Positions 9,731-18,492 of a DNA stretch of 64,000 nt are shown here, piece after piece. Within the stretch, counting starts at the first letter, position 1. Each line of letters begins with the position of its first letter. The notes under the pieces are model-generated. The model did no database searches, was not told where the DNA came from, and was given only the letters and a program-made list of their open reading frames with translations. A program made the position numbers and the translations under genes. Source of the DNA: Perkinsela sp. pyNocScin1 (Eukaryota; Euglenozoa; Kinetoplastea; Prokinetoplastida; Perkinselidae); the NCBI GenBank assembly GCA_964019655.1, contig CAXHTR010000001.1:992001-1056000 (forward strand), written 5' to 3'.

Positions 9731-9736
9731 ATGTAG
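9731..9736 (+). promoter_or_regulatory. Start-stop uORF abutting the next start (ATGTAG|ATG)
   Basis: A pyrimidine tract (about 9713-9723) is followed by ATGTAG and then the ATG of the downstream gene at 9737. Either this is a minimal uORF, or the AG of TAG is itself the trans-splice acceptor, which would remove the upstream ATG from the mRNA and leave no 5' leader beyond the spliced leader. Confidence 0.45.
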
Positions 9737-10606
9737 ATGCTGAGGTGCTCGCAGAAATGTCCTATTAGCTGGATGGTTCGGGACTCGCCTTTCCGCGACG
9801 TGAATAGGAGCAACAACACTCGCCTCAGGTTTCATGGAATTTTCGATGGATGTTCTTCCATAAAGAGAAGATTAAGCCCAGCAGTAGTGAGTGAGATGGG
9901 CTTCAGCTCTTTTGAAACGGTGTACAGCCGATATCCAGCAGTCGTAGACAAATTTTCGAAAGAGGATAGCTGCTCTGCTGAGAGCTCGATAGACGGCATC
10001 GGGGGCAGCACACACATTTTTACCTTATGTGCATCACCTGTCTATTCGACACATGTCCTAAAAAGGCCTCTGGAGAAGTTCAATCAAACAGTTTTACGCA
10101 AAATGCTAGAATATTCTTCATCGCATGTTATCACGCGAGTAGCAGGTATCGCGCATTGCCCATACAGCCAAGTCATCGACAGTAACTCCCTGATGAAGAT
10201 TGTTGCAGTGGCCCTCGATCATGGTGCTAAAGAGGTCATTCTCAGTGATATTGCGGGAGTGCGAGATCAGCAGTATTACACAATTGCCCTTCGAACATTG
10301 TTAGCGGGAGGAGTATCACAAGATACACTGATCTGGGAAGCGAATGACAAGAATGGAACTGCTATTCAGAGTATTCACAATGCAGTGAACTGTGGTATCT
10401 CGAAAATCTCATGCCTCATTAACCTTCAAGCGCATACACGGGACAAGAAATTCTCCGCCAACAAAGAAGCAGGGCTACCGAAAGGAGTTTGCCTCCCTAG
10501 TGCCGAGCAAATCTACGATTATAACCTTATCACGAGCTCAGGCAACCCCACAATGAACATTGAGCTTGTCAGAAAACTACAGAACGGTACTCATGAAGTT
10601 TGTTAG
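9737..10606 (+). CDS. HMG-CoA-lyase-like protein with key catalytic residues missing (probable pseudoenzyme)
   Basis: 289 residues with the TIM-barrel plan of 3-hydroxy-3-methylglutaryl-CoA lyase. Recognisable stretches are VRDSPFRD (family RDGLQ-type motif), a HCPYSQVIDSNSLMKI segment matching the lyase GCPY region, and GAKEVILSDIAGV matching the conserved G-x-x-E-I-x-L-x-D-x-x-G-V. However, the metal-binding H-x-H-D motif is E-A-N-D here (WEANDKNG), and the Gly-Cys-Pro active-site loop near the C-terminus is absent (INLQAHTRDKKF). It is therefore unlikely to cleave HMG-CoA. It starts with MLRCSQKCPISWMVR, possibly a short mitochondrial presequence. It could have been recruited for a structural or binding role. 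Confidence 0.7.
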   Translation: MLRCSQKCPISWMVRDSPFRDVNRSNNTRLRFHGIFDGCSSIKRRLSPAVVSEMGFSSFETVYSRYPAVVDKFSKEDSCSAESSIDGIGGSTHIFTLCASPVYSTHVLKRPLEKFNQTVLRKMLEYSSSHVITRVAGIAHCPYSQVIDSNSLMKIVAVALDHGAKEVILSDIAGVRDQQYYTIALRTLLAGGVSQDTLIWEANDKNGTAIQSIHNAVNCGISKISCLINLQAHTRDKKFSANKEAGLPKGVCLPSAEQIYDYNLITSSGNPTMNIELVRKLQNGTHEVC

Positions 10607-10659
10607 TATCTCTTGTGAATCCTGTGAATGATACACTCGGTTCTTCAAGCCAAGAGCAT

Positions 10660-10680
10660 CTTTTTTTCTATATTTCAAAG
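10660..10680 (+). promoter_or_regulatory. Pyrimidine tract and candidate trans-splice acceptor before the L1-fold gene
   Basis: A run of C/T (10660-10669) followed by an AG at 10679-10680, and a second AG at 10684-10685, immediately precedes the ATG at 10686. This is the textbook kinetoplastid spliced-leader acceptor layout, and similar tracts lie before most plus-strand genes here. Confidence 0.5.
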
Positions 10681-10685
10681 TAAAG

Positions 10686-11534
10686 ATGGAAGCTGAAGCT
10701 TATGCCGACATGCACGGCAATTTGAAGAAAGCCGTTGGCGAGCTGCATGCGTTCAGTGCACGAAAAGCAGAAAAAAGGAAAGAAGGTTCATGCTGTCCCT
10801 CAAAGGACAAGTTTGAGCTCTTCGTTACATTTGCAGTTCCTCCACAGGACCACTATATACCAACGGTTGTCAAGGTGCCATTCAAGAAAAGTCTTGGTGA
10901 TGTCAGTTGCTGTATTTTCGTTGCAGATGGCAAAAAGGCTGCTTTGAAAGAGCAAATACAGAACTGTGACGCTCTCAAAGGAGTCACCATCAAAGTTCTC
11001 GAGATTCACAGCTTTCGAGAAAAGTATGCTTCCCTTCCGCGGAAAAAGGAGCTTCAAACGAAATATAAACTCTTCATGGTCGATGAAAGTGTCAACAGGC
11101 GTATTCTCTTATCGCTATTAGGAAAAGTCTTCCTTCAGAGACACTTTGAGCTTTTCAGCGCCGACATTTCAGCGATAGATCGCGTCGTAGAAGGCTACAA
11201 GGCAGCTATGAGCTCAGCATGCATTAACTGGAAAGGCAAACCAATGCTAAATATCCCGATCGGATCCATGTGCCATACAGCTGATGAGCTTGTGGAAAAT
11301 GCGAAAGCCCTCTTAGGGGGCGTGATGGAAAAATCTTCGCTTGATGATATTGAATCAATTATGGTGGGTGAGTGTCGCTACAACAATCGGCTATTCATTT
11401 ATGCACACGACTTCATCAAAGAGCTGGCGGGCTTACCCGACACCCCTGCAGAACCTCTTGTGGACATTGCAGCAGGTGATCTTCCCCCAGTAACAGAATC
11501 GAAGCAAGTGACGCGTAAGAAGCGTAAGGTCTAG
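10686..11534 (+). CDS. Ribosomal L1-domain protein (RSL1D1/Cic1/Utp30-like)
   Basis: 282 residues. The protein follows the L1 fold used by nucleolar factors: ELFVTFAVPPQDHYIPTVVKVPF (first strand pair, about 40-65), DGKKAALKEQI, YKLFMVDESVNRRI (about 120-135) and a late INWKGKPMLNIPIGSMCHTADEL stretch matching the 'NIPVG' strand and following helix of L1 proteins. The C-terminus ends in a strongly basic VTRKKRKV, a probable nuclear/nucleolar signal. It is longer and more divergent than a true ribosomal uL1, and fits a ribosome-biogenesis factor. The exact orthologue (Cic1 versus Utp30 versus RSL1D1) cannot be told by eye. Confidence 0.72.
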   Translation: MEAEAYADMHGNLKKAVGELHAFSARKAEKRKEGSCCPSKDKFELFVTFAVPPQDHYIPTVVKVPFKKSLGDVSCCIFVADGKKAALKEQIQNCDALKGVTIKVLEIHSFREKYASLPRKKELQTKYKLFMVDESVNRRILLSLLGKVFLQRHFELFSADISAIDRVVEGYKAAMSSACINWKGKPMLNIPIGSMCHTADELVENAKALLGGVMEKSSLDDIESIMVGECRYNNRLFIYAHDFIKELAGLPDTPAEPLVDIAAGDLPPVTESKQVTRKKRKV

Positions 11535-11613
11535 TAGAGTTAAAATCTACGGATATTTTTATTTGATTGAGAGTAGCTATCAACTTAAGTTGCTTTTCTG
11601 GCGTTTGTTTAGG

Positions 11614-11634
11614 ATGGTCGGATATGTGCGCTGA
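11614..11634 (+). promoter_or_regulatory. Six-codon uORF whose TGA overlaps the next ATG
   Basis: Immediately after a pyrimidine-rich stretch and AG (GTTTAG at 11606-11612), an ATG at 11614 opens six codons ending in TGA at 11632-11634. The last base of the TGA is the A of the coiled-coil gene's ATG. If the AG is the acceptor, the uORF is in the mRNA and the TGATG overlap would favour termination-reinitiation. Confidence 0.45.
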
Positions 11635-12857
11635 TGCCAGAACGAAACTTCATTGATTTTGCGTCAGAATTCGCTCATGTCTTAAAGGATCATCAGATTA
11701 AGAAAATGGGCAAACTACAGACATCACTCGCAAGCGATCTAGAAAAGGTTGAGCATGCATGCTTTGATGAACCTTTTCAGACAAGCTTTGTTGAACACCT
11801 TCAATCTTTCGCCCGACTTAGTGTCCTTTCTACACAAAGCTCGGCAAAGCCGTGCAAAATATATTCTATCGAAAAGATTTCGAGTAAGCGAAGCGTTTCT
11901 GACTTTCTGGTGCCATATGAAAGCTTAATCAGGTCATTTTGTGCACAAACGGGGTCCTTTCTACCATCCATGGGATCAAAAGCTCGATCCCCTCGCCCTT
12001 TACCCGATTCGAATAGCAACAGCACTCGGGCTGCCATTCAAAATATGCTGTCCACTTCCAAAGTGATCAAGCATCAGGAAATCGTGGACGCAAGCAAAAT
12101 TCTCACTGAAATATCTGAAAATGAGAAACAAGCTATCGAAGGATTGCGAGAAAACCAGCGAGAACACGCTAAATTCCATACAAGTCTTCTTGAAGAGTCA
12201 CAAATGGCACAAAAGATTCTTGAAGATAAGCGAGACGAAGAAGACATGCGTATCTACAGGAGTACATGCGATATCAAGAGGCTTAATGCATCTCTCGAAG
12301 GTAATTACCGCTCGCAGAGCGCATGCATCGACGAGTTACAAGAGATTTTGCAAAGAATTCAAGATCTGCAGGTAGAGCAAGAAAAGCTGGGGAATGCATT
12401 AGTCACTTCCGTAAGAGAGCGGAAAAAGGCCGAAGCTACCCTTGCGGCTGTGCAGAAAGTAATTCAAAAATCTGATAAGCAGCTGAACCGAGATCTCAAT
12501 GAACATCGGCATACATCCGGATCGTTGGTCTATGAAAGTGCAGTGCATTTTATATCCAAGCAAGCGAAAAAATTTGTTCTCTATGCCCAGGAAAAGAAGA
12601 GACAAATTTTAGCCGATTTTAAGATCTCATGCACCATTTCTTGCATGGGGATCGCTCAAACCATCGAGCATAAAATTTTCTCGTTGACTTCAGCACTTGC
12701 CTCACGTAAGCGCCTTAGCCGTCTTCGAAGTATTTCTGATCAGGAGGTCGAAGGCGATGACAGGGAGGGCGATGGTGAATCTGCTGAAACAACAGAGGCA
12801 GCGCTCGCAGACCTACATGATTGCCGAGCACTGCTGCTTTCGGAAACGAGTGTATAG
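11634..12857 (+). CDS. Coiled-coil protein, unknown function
   Basis: 407 residues. The first 140 residues contain a helical N-terminus and a Ser/Pro-rich linker (SKARSPRPLPDSNSNS, about 121-136). Residues 150-290 are a long coiled coil with heptad-spaced Leu/Ile and many Glu/Lys/Gln, including a CIDELQEILQRIQDLQVEQ stretch. A basic helix (QAKKFVLYAQEKKRQIL) follows at about 310-325, and the C-terminus is acidic (EVEGDDREGDGESAETTEAA). No signal peptide, membrane segment or enzymatic motif is seen. Cytoskeletal or scaffold roles would fit, but nothing in the sequence decides this. Confidence 0.75.
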   Translation: MPERNFIDFASEFAHVLKDHQIKKMGKLQTSLASDLEKVEHACFDEPFQTSFVEHLQSFARLSVLSTQSSAKPCKIYSIEKISSKRSVSDFLVPYESLIRSFCAQTGSFLPSMGSKARSPRPLPDSNSNSTRAAIQNMLSTSKVIKHQEIVDASKILTEISENEKQAIEGLRENQREHAKFHTSLLEESQMAQKILEDKRDEEDMRIYRSTCDIKRLNASLEGNYRSQSACIDELQEILQRIQDLQVEQEKLGNALVTSVRERKKAEATLAAVQKVIQKSDKQLNRDLNEHRHTSGSLVYESAVHFISKQAKKFVLYAQEKKRQILADFKISCTISCMGIAQTIEHKIFSLTSALASRKRLSRLRSISDQEVEGDDREGDGESAETTEAALADLHDCRALLLSETSV

Positions 12858-12930
12858 TACCCTTTTATATACCGACCATACGCTCTTTCTCTTGTATCTA
12901 TAAAGTTTATTTCCAAACTAAAAACTCATC

Positions 12931-12936
12931 ATGTGA
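12931..12936 (+). promoter_or_regulatory. Start-stop uORF abutting the PPR gene start (ATGTGA|ATG)
   Basis: The sequence reads ATGTGAATGCGA: a start codon, an immediate stop, then the PPR-gene ATG at 12937 with no spacing. Unlike the 9731 case, no AG lies inside it, so it should remain in the mRNA if the acceptor is the AG near 12905 (TATAAAG). Confidence 0.45.
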
Positions 12937-14670
12937 ATGCGACAACTTGGCTTTTTACGGCTAGCATCCCCCATTGTATCCTCTGAGACAATAGCGCAGC
13001 TCAGGCCTTGGGTTCGGTTTTCCCAGCTCGAACAGTCGCTGAAACCACAAGAATTTTCCGAAGCGATTGTACGTGAATTTGAGGAATTCAGTGCTCGCCG
13101 AGAGCCTCTTATTCAGTACATTCGAAAGCCTGAAGAAGTTTCTTTAGTGGGCATGTACATTCTTCGCGCGTACGCCATGCATGGGGCTCGAAAGGCGAAG
13201 CTCGCACGGCTTGTCGAGTTGATCCTGGAATGCAGAAGCCCGCTCTACCGAAATGAGCTGTGGAACACGTATCTACTCTGCTTATGCGAGAATGCTGATC
13301 TTCTAGACTCATCCCAGATCAAGATTCTCCACGAGCAAATGGATTTGTACTCCATAGAGCCCGATGGGACAACATTCACCTACTTCATCGCACTCTACCT
13401 ACAATGTGGCATGGATCCAAGCCCGTTGTACCACGAAATGGCAACGAAGAACGTTACACCAAGTGTGCGTATGTTTAAGTCCATTCTACCGTCACTCGCG
13501 CGTAGCTTTCCTAACAATGAAATACTGGACGAAATTTTCTCGTTCTTTCTTTCTGACGATGCCTGTGATTCGAAGGCACACATTTCTGTACAGCGCACAG
13601 TGCTCTGGATGCTTTGGATAACAAAAGACTCAACGCTGACCCCCGCCCTACTGCCAATGCTCTTTCAATTATTGGTAAGGCAAATCGAGGCGATGCCAAA
13701 CGAAGAGAAGAAGCAGCTCTGCGCCACAGAAAAACAAGAGCAGAACTCGAGTGAGTCAGGCAATACAGAAACTCACACTGAATATACGCATTCTCAAGTT
13801 TTACAAGCGATCATCAAACCGCAGCTCATGCGCCACGTCGAGCGTCACTGCTGGTGGTTCAGAGATATCTCCGCGTTTGATGGGATAGCTCAGCTACTAC
13901 CGGAGTCCTATAAGAAGGAAATAGGGTTGCCCAAAGACCCAGCGAGCATGGTACGCGCTTTATTTTCAAAAGGTTTCGTTGAGCGTGGTATGCAGTGCCT
14001 CGTAGACTCAGCCTGGGAATTCACTACAAGCGACGAGAGCGGATGTGAAATTCGAAAGCCACTACCACCTGATAGAATTGAGCGGCACATTGAAACACTT
14101 GCAGTGGAGCTGCGTACGACGTCAGCTGCTGACCAAGCTTTCTATTTTCTGGAAGACAGACATGAGAAGAAGCTCGAAGTTTCCGTCAATGCCTTGAATC
14201 TCATTATTCTTGCGTGCAACATGCAAGGAGAAGAGATCAGAGCAATAGAAACAGCTGAGGCGATAGAAAGTTTTGGACTGAAAGCCAATGAAATTACCTT
14301 CAAGTGCCTTCTTCGCTTACACGGACCTTTCCAAATGCGCCCAAATTATGTGCACATCATTCTGGAGGCCATGGGGGCGATGCAGATCCCTATGAGTGCA
14401 AGTGTTGTCCACCTGGCTGTTGTTCAGCTTGTTTGGATCGATTCCGTGAATGTAGCTGTTGAGCTCGTTATGCAGTATCTGAAGACGAACTGTGTGCTCG
14501 AAAGAACAGTGATGCACCTAACCCGAAGGCTTATTTATCTCGGTGACATGCATGCGGCAGCAGAAATTATAGCCCTAACACTTGCAAGTAATCTCAAAGA
14601 AAGCTTTCCGAAGCATTTTGTGCGCTTTGCCGCCCTGAGGACGCAAGATCCACGACTGATGATAGAATGA
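12937..14670 (+). CDS. Mitochondrial pentatricopeptide-repeat (PPR) protein
   Basis: 577 residues. The N-terminus MRQLGFLRLASPIVSSE is a likely mitochondrial presequence. Degenerate PPR units (paired helices of about 35 residues) can be read at about 125-200 (MDLYSIEPDGTTFTYFIALY, then NVTPSVRMFKSILPSLA) and again at about 410-560 (NALNLIILACNMQGEEIRAIE, then SFGLKANEITFKCLLRL). PPR proteins bind single-stranded RNA in organelles. In kinetoplastids many belong to the mitoribosome or to kinetoplast RNA-processing complexes. The middle (about 250-290) is a charged Gln/Glu linker. Its neighbour downstream is also a large mitochondrial-type helical protein. The specific RNA target or complex is unknown. 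Confidence 0.75.
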   Translation: MRQLGFLRLASPIVSSETIAQLRPWVRFSQLEQSLKPQEFSEAIVREFEEFSARREPLIQYIRKPEEVSLVGMYILRAYAMHGARKAKLARLVELILECRSPLYRNELWNTYLLCLCENADLLDSSQIKILHEQMDLYSIEPDGTTFTYFIALYLQCGMDPSPLYHEMATKNVTPSVRMFKSILPSLARSFPNNEILDEIFSFFLSDDACDSKAHISVQRTVLWMLWITKDSTLTPALLPMLFQLLVRQIEAMPNEEKKQLCATEKQEQNSSESGNTETHTEYTHSQVLQAIIKPQLMRHVERHCWWFRDISAFDGIAQLLPESYKKEIGLPKDPASMVRALFSKGFVERGMQCLVDSAWEFTTSDESGCEIRKPLPPDRIERHIETLAVELRTTSAADQAFYFLEDRHEKKLEVSVNALNLIILACNMQGEEIRAIETAEAIESFGLKANEITFKCLLRLHGPFQMRPNYVHIILEAMGAMQIPMSASVVHLAVVQLVWIDSVNVAVELVMQYLKTNCVLERTVMHLTRRLIYLGDMHAAAEIIALTLASNLKESFPKHFVRFAALRTQDPRLMIE

Positions 14671-14773
14671 TCTCATGTCATGTGTCATAAGCGTAATGCT
14701 TTCTTCGCTTCTTGGTATTTCGCTCACTAGCTCCTTTTTTTGTTTCATTACGTACAATGCGTTAAGTTTGAGT

Positions 14774-16723
14774 ATGGCTTTCGGCACACTTTTACGCCCA
14801 CCGTCAAAGTACGATATAAGTACACTGAAAAACAATATTTCTCGTCAAAGTCGCGAAAATTGTGCGAGCATGAAGCGGAGCTTAGCCTCTTGGAAATTTG
14901 CTCGTGGAACGCCCACGGAGCGACAGCAAATTCTGCGATACGCAATACAGCAGGAAAGCAAGCCGCTCGGCGCTCTCGCATGGCTGAATGTGCACGCAAC
15001 ACACTCTGAGCCTAGCTCTTATTCTCCAGCACACGTGACAGTGCACAAACCTCGCAGTATTCAATCACATATAGCCCTGTCAAAGACCGAAATGGGAAAC
15101 TTGTGGTCTATTCATGCACCTTATCCCATAGCAAAAGAACTGGGAAAAAACATGCATTGGCGCTCGTGGATGACAAACGGGCGAACGAACTGGAACGAGC
15201 CCGCCATGCTGCGTCTCATCTTGACAACCGGTATTCGATATATTGAGAGCATGCTGGAGAGAGGCTCATGTGCGCATGTTCATGTTCTTCAGTTTTTGAC
15301 TGCGGTCCTGTGCTTGCAAAGTGGTATCACGCATGCTTGGGTCCAGCAGCAGCTCCCATTCCTTGACAAGCATCACGTGAAGTCCCCCATCGATGCGTAC
15401 TATTGGCGCCCGTTTTACCATCAGTTAAGTAATTCTCTGCTTCGTGTGGCTGCAGTGAAAGACAGCGAAACGAGGAAGACCCTTTTGTGCTCAGGATGTA
15501 AAGCGCTGATGGAGACTGCGAACACATCAGAGGCCTGGATCCACCCTACTGTAGTTGCAAATGTGGTAGTGCAAAACCCGCCTCCGCACTTCTCGCCGAT
15601 GCTCGCGCTGATAGAGCAAAATTTCTACGTTCCAATGACCGAGAGTATTATTCTCGCGTATTTGAGCTGTTGGGCTCTTACAGAGTTAGACTTTGCAGCA
15701 ATCATCAATGGGTTTAACCACAGGCTGAGCCTTGAGGAGTGTATCTTGCACGCACATCAGATATTTCTGATGTACAAGAGGTGCGTGTCCATACCACACG
15801 CAAAACAGGAGCACAGCGTATCATTCTTCGGGCTGATGATCGAGGCGTGCTATATACTGGGTGCCGTTGCAGACGCGTGGGCTATTTTCAAGCTATGCCG
15901 TGTACCTAAAGAGCTTCCTTCGCACACGCTGTATGTCGTCCTTGACTTGCGAAACCATCTACCAGAGCCAGAAGATTTTATTCCATTGGCCGACTACACA
16001 AAATTCGTTTGGGATGTCTTCGTCAGTGTGACAACAGATCCTTCGAAGAATATTCTAAACCCATCGGACATGCTACTTCTTACAAAGCTCTGCACAGAGA
16101 TACGAAAGCATCATGCGATACTTCTTCAAGATACTGCTCGCGTCTTAGAGCCCCTGTTCCATATGCTAGAGATCCGTCTCTCCTTATCCATACAGACGGA
16201 CCCAACCTGTGAAAAGCAGCATATGCTGCCCATGGAAAGCACCGTGGTTAACTTCATTGAGGTCACGCAAGAGCTTGTTTTGTCGCACGGGTGCAATCGA
16301 GCACACACTCGGCTCATGGCGATACTTGAAGATAAGGGGGCTTGCAAGTCACAGCTTCCCGCTGCAATGCTACTTGAATGTGCTCTTCGCGTAGGTCTCA
16401 ACAAGGAGGCATGTGCGCTGTATCTTCGACTTCCGAAAGAAATTCAAAAGGGCATTCTCGAGAATGTTGACTTCAAGCTGCTTGACATGCTCTACCTTGC
16501 AATGAAGGAGGAAGCACATCACACAGAAGAAACTCTGATTCAGGGTGCGCTACAGAAGCGTCGCAAAACGAAGCCGACAACGGCTCAAATTGAGGAAATG
16601 AAAGAAGCAGGGGTACCAGAGCACTCATATCAAGTCGTACTTGATTTCGATCAGTTTTTGCCTCTCAAAGCGGGCGATGAGGAAGACTCAGATGAGAATC
16701 TGCTCAACAATGTGTATTGGTAG
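14774..16723 (+). CDS. Large helical protein, PPR-like, probably mitochondrial
   Basis: 649 residues from ATG 14774. An in-frame ATG at 14675 lies only four bases after the previous stop and before the long T-rich tract (14731-14750), so I place the start after the tract. The protein is helical throughout, with repeated stretches of about 35 residues such as QEHSVSFFGLMIEACYIL then AVADAWAIFKLCRVP (about 360-400), which resemble PPR units without strong conservation. The C-terminal 20 residues are acidic (GDEEDSDENLL). It may be another organellar RNA-binding or mitoribosomal protein paired with the preceding gene, but that is inference. Confidence 0.6.
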   Translation: MAFGTLLRPPSKYDISTLKNNISRQSRENCASMKRSLASWKFARGTPTERQQILRYAIQQESKPLGALAWLNVHATHSEPSSYSPAHVTVHKPRSIQSHIALSKTEMGNLWSIHAPYPIAKELGKNMHWRSWMTNGRTNWNEPAMLRLILTTGIRYIESMLERGSCAHVHVLQFLTAVLCLQSGITHAWVQQQLPFLDKHHVKSPIDAYYWRPFYHQLSNSLLRVAAVKDSETRKTLLCSGCKALMETANTSEAWIHPTVVANVVVQNPPPHFSPMLALIEQNFYVPMTESIILAYLSCWALTELDFAAIINGFNHRLSLEECILHAHQIFLMYKRCVSIPHAKQEHSVSFFGLMIEACYILGAVADAWAIFKLCRVPKELPSHTLYVVLDLRNHLPEPEDFIPLADYTKFVWDVFVSVTTDPSKNILNPSDMLLLTKLCTEIRKHHAILLQDTARVLEPLFHMLEIRLSLSIQTDPTCEKQHMLPMESTVVNFIEVTQELVLSHGCNRAHTRLMAILEDKGACKSQLPAAMLLECALRVGLNKEACALYLRLPKEIQKGILENVDFKLLDMLYLAMKEEAHHTEETLIQGALQKRRKTKPTTAQIEEMKEAGVPEHSYQVVLDFDQFLPLKAGDEEDSDENLLNNVYW

Positions 16724-16801
16724 TACTGATTCTCCAGCTGATATCCCTTCTATCACATAGATTTATAATCAAATCACTGTTTTTCATAAATCGCTGTACC
16801 A

Positions 16802-18397
16802 ATGCAGGCTTCTTCCTACGGCAACCCGAACGATGTTCTCCGGCAGGGGGCGATGGAGGAGAAGGGTGAGCGTGCAAAGCTTTCAAACCTCATGGGGGCT
16901 GTGAGTGTCGCCGAAGTAGTCAAAACAACCCTTGGCCCCAAGGGAATGGACAAGATTCTCCAAAGTGTTGACAAAAATGGCACTGCTCGCGTCACAAATG
17001 ACGGTGCGACCATTCTCGGTGCGATTTACATCGACAATCCGGCAGCGAAGCTCCTCATCGATATTTCTAAGGCGCAGGATCAAGAGGCTGGAGATGGAAC
17101 GACGAGTGTCACTGTTCTTGCAGGTGAGCTGCTTCGCCGTGCAGAGCGTCTTTTGCTTGAGCACTCTATCCACCCACAAACAGTCATTGATGGCTTCCGA
17201 GAAGCTTCGACAGTGGCACTCGACACGCTGTGGGAGTCATCGGAGGATAATACGGGCGACGCTGACGCATTTCACAACGACTTGATGAACCTTGCAAAGA
17301 CGACACTGAGCTCAAAAGTTGTCTCCTTTGAGAAAGAGCACTTCGCAGATCTCTGTGTCAAGGCCGCTCTTCGCCTCAAGGGCTCAACAAACCTTGATAT
17401 GATAACAATGCTTAAGCGCCTCGGAGGTACCCTGAAGGAAAGCTACCTGGAGCCTGGCTTCCTTCTTGATAAGCGAATCGGCATGGGCCAACCCCGCGAG
17501 CTTACCAATGCGAAAGTCATGCTTGCCAATACAGCAATGGACGCAGATAAAATCAAGCTTTTTGGAGCAAAGGTCAAAGTTGATAGCGTTGCCACGATGG
17601 CAGAAATCGAGTCAGCTGAGAAAGCGAAAATGCGTGACAAGGTCGAAGCCATATGCGCGCACAACATTGACTGCTTTATTAACCGACAGCTTATTTACAA
17701 CTACCCCGAAGAGCTTTTTGCGCAGCAAGGGGTCATGGCGATCGAACACGCTGACTTTGAGGGCATCGAACGCTTGGCCAGGGCGCTCGGCGCCGACGTT
17801 CTGTCCACATTTGAGCAGAGCCCAAACATACGGTACGGTATTGTTGAGCGCATAGATGAGGTTATGATCGGTGAAGACAATGTAATCCGCTTCAGCGGGC
17901 TCCAGGCAGGAGAAGCATGCACCATTGTCCTCCGAGGAACTTCACAGCATATTCTCGATGAGGCAGAACGGTCCATTCACGATGCGCTCTGTGTCATTAG
18001 CCAGTTCGTCAAAAATGCTCGGACCGTTCTTGGAGCTGGCTGCAGCGAAATGCGCATGGCGACGGCAGTCGATGAGGCAGCTAGAAAGACGCCTGGGAAA
18101 AAGGCGCTCGCGATGGAAGCGTTTTCATCTGCTCTACGCGCCCTGCCAGCAACTATCGCAGATAATGCTGGTCTTGATAGCACTGATCTTGTGACCGCTT
18201 TGCGTGCCGAGCATTCAACGACAAAGCTGTCCACGATGGGAATCGACATCAACAATGGAATAATAGCCGATGCCAAGGAACTTGGTGTGACTGAGTCGCA
18301 TCATGTTAAGCGCAGCGTGGTCAATTTGGCAACTGAAGCGGCAGAGATGATCCTCCGCATTGACTCCGTTCTCCGAGCTGTACCACAGAAAAAGTAA
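16802..18397 (+). CDS. CCT2: T-complex chaperonin subunit beta
   Basis: 531 residues, standard length. Group II chaperonin motifs are all present: TLGPKGMDKIL (about 41-51), VTNDGATIL, GDGTTSVTVLAGELL (ATP-binding loop with catalytic Asp, about 97-111), and in the C-terminal half GAGCSEMRMA and an ITESH-type VTESHHVKR. Subunit-beta features include LLDKRIGMGQP, CFINRQLIYNYPEELF and GVMAIEHADFEGIERLA, which match CCT2 rather than other paralogues. It is one of eight subunits of the cytosolic TRiC ring that folds actin and tubulin. An AG at about 16760 and a T-run at about 16780 precede the start. Confidence 0.97.
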   Translation: MQASSYGNPNDVLRQGAMEEKGERAKLSNLMGAVSVAEVVKTTLGPKGMDKILQSVDKNGTARVTNDGATILGAIYIDNPAAKLLIDISKAQDQEAGDGTTSVTVLAGELLRRAERLLLEHSIHPQTVIDGFREASTVALDTLWESSEDNTGDADAFHNDLMNLAKTTLSSKVVSFEKEHFADLCVKAALRLKGSTNLDMITMLKRLGGTLKESYLEPGFLLDKRIGMGQPRELTNAKVMLANTAMDADKIKLFGAKVKVDSVATMAEIESAEKAKMRDKVEAICAHNIDCFINRQLIYNYPEELFAQQGVMAIEHADFEGIERLARALGADVLSTFEQSPNIRYGIVERIDEVMIGEDNVIRFSGLQAGEACTIVLRGTSQHILDEAERSIHDALCVISQFVKNARTVLGAGCSEMRMATAVDEAARKTPGKKALAMEAFSSALRALPATIADNAGLDSTDLVTALRAEHSTTKLSTMGIDINNGIIADAKELGVTESHHVKRSVVNLATEAAEMILRIDSVLRAVPQKK

Positions 18398-18475
18398 TTG
18401 TACGGTTGATCACTTTCTTAAATTACTTGATTGTCGTCCAAATTCCCCGGCTTAAGTCATTTATAGTACATTGAT

Positions 18476-18487
18476 TATGCTGGCTTG
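18476..18487 (+). promoter_or_regulatory. Three-codon uORF just before the exonuclease gene
   Basis: ATG-CTG-GCT-TGA ends five bases before the ATG at 18493. The nearest upstream AG is TATAG at about 18463-18464, so the uORF may be in the mRNA. Confidence 0.35.
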
Positions 18488-18492
18488 AAATT

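Noticed and set aside
14675-14773. N-terminal extension of the second PPR-like protein
   Set aside because: It would start four bases after the previous stop and precede the T-rich tract that probably holds the trans-splice signal.
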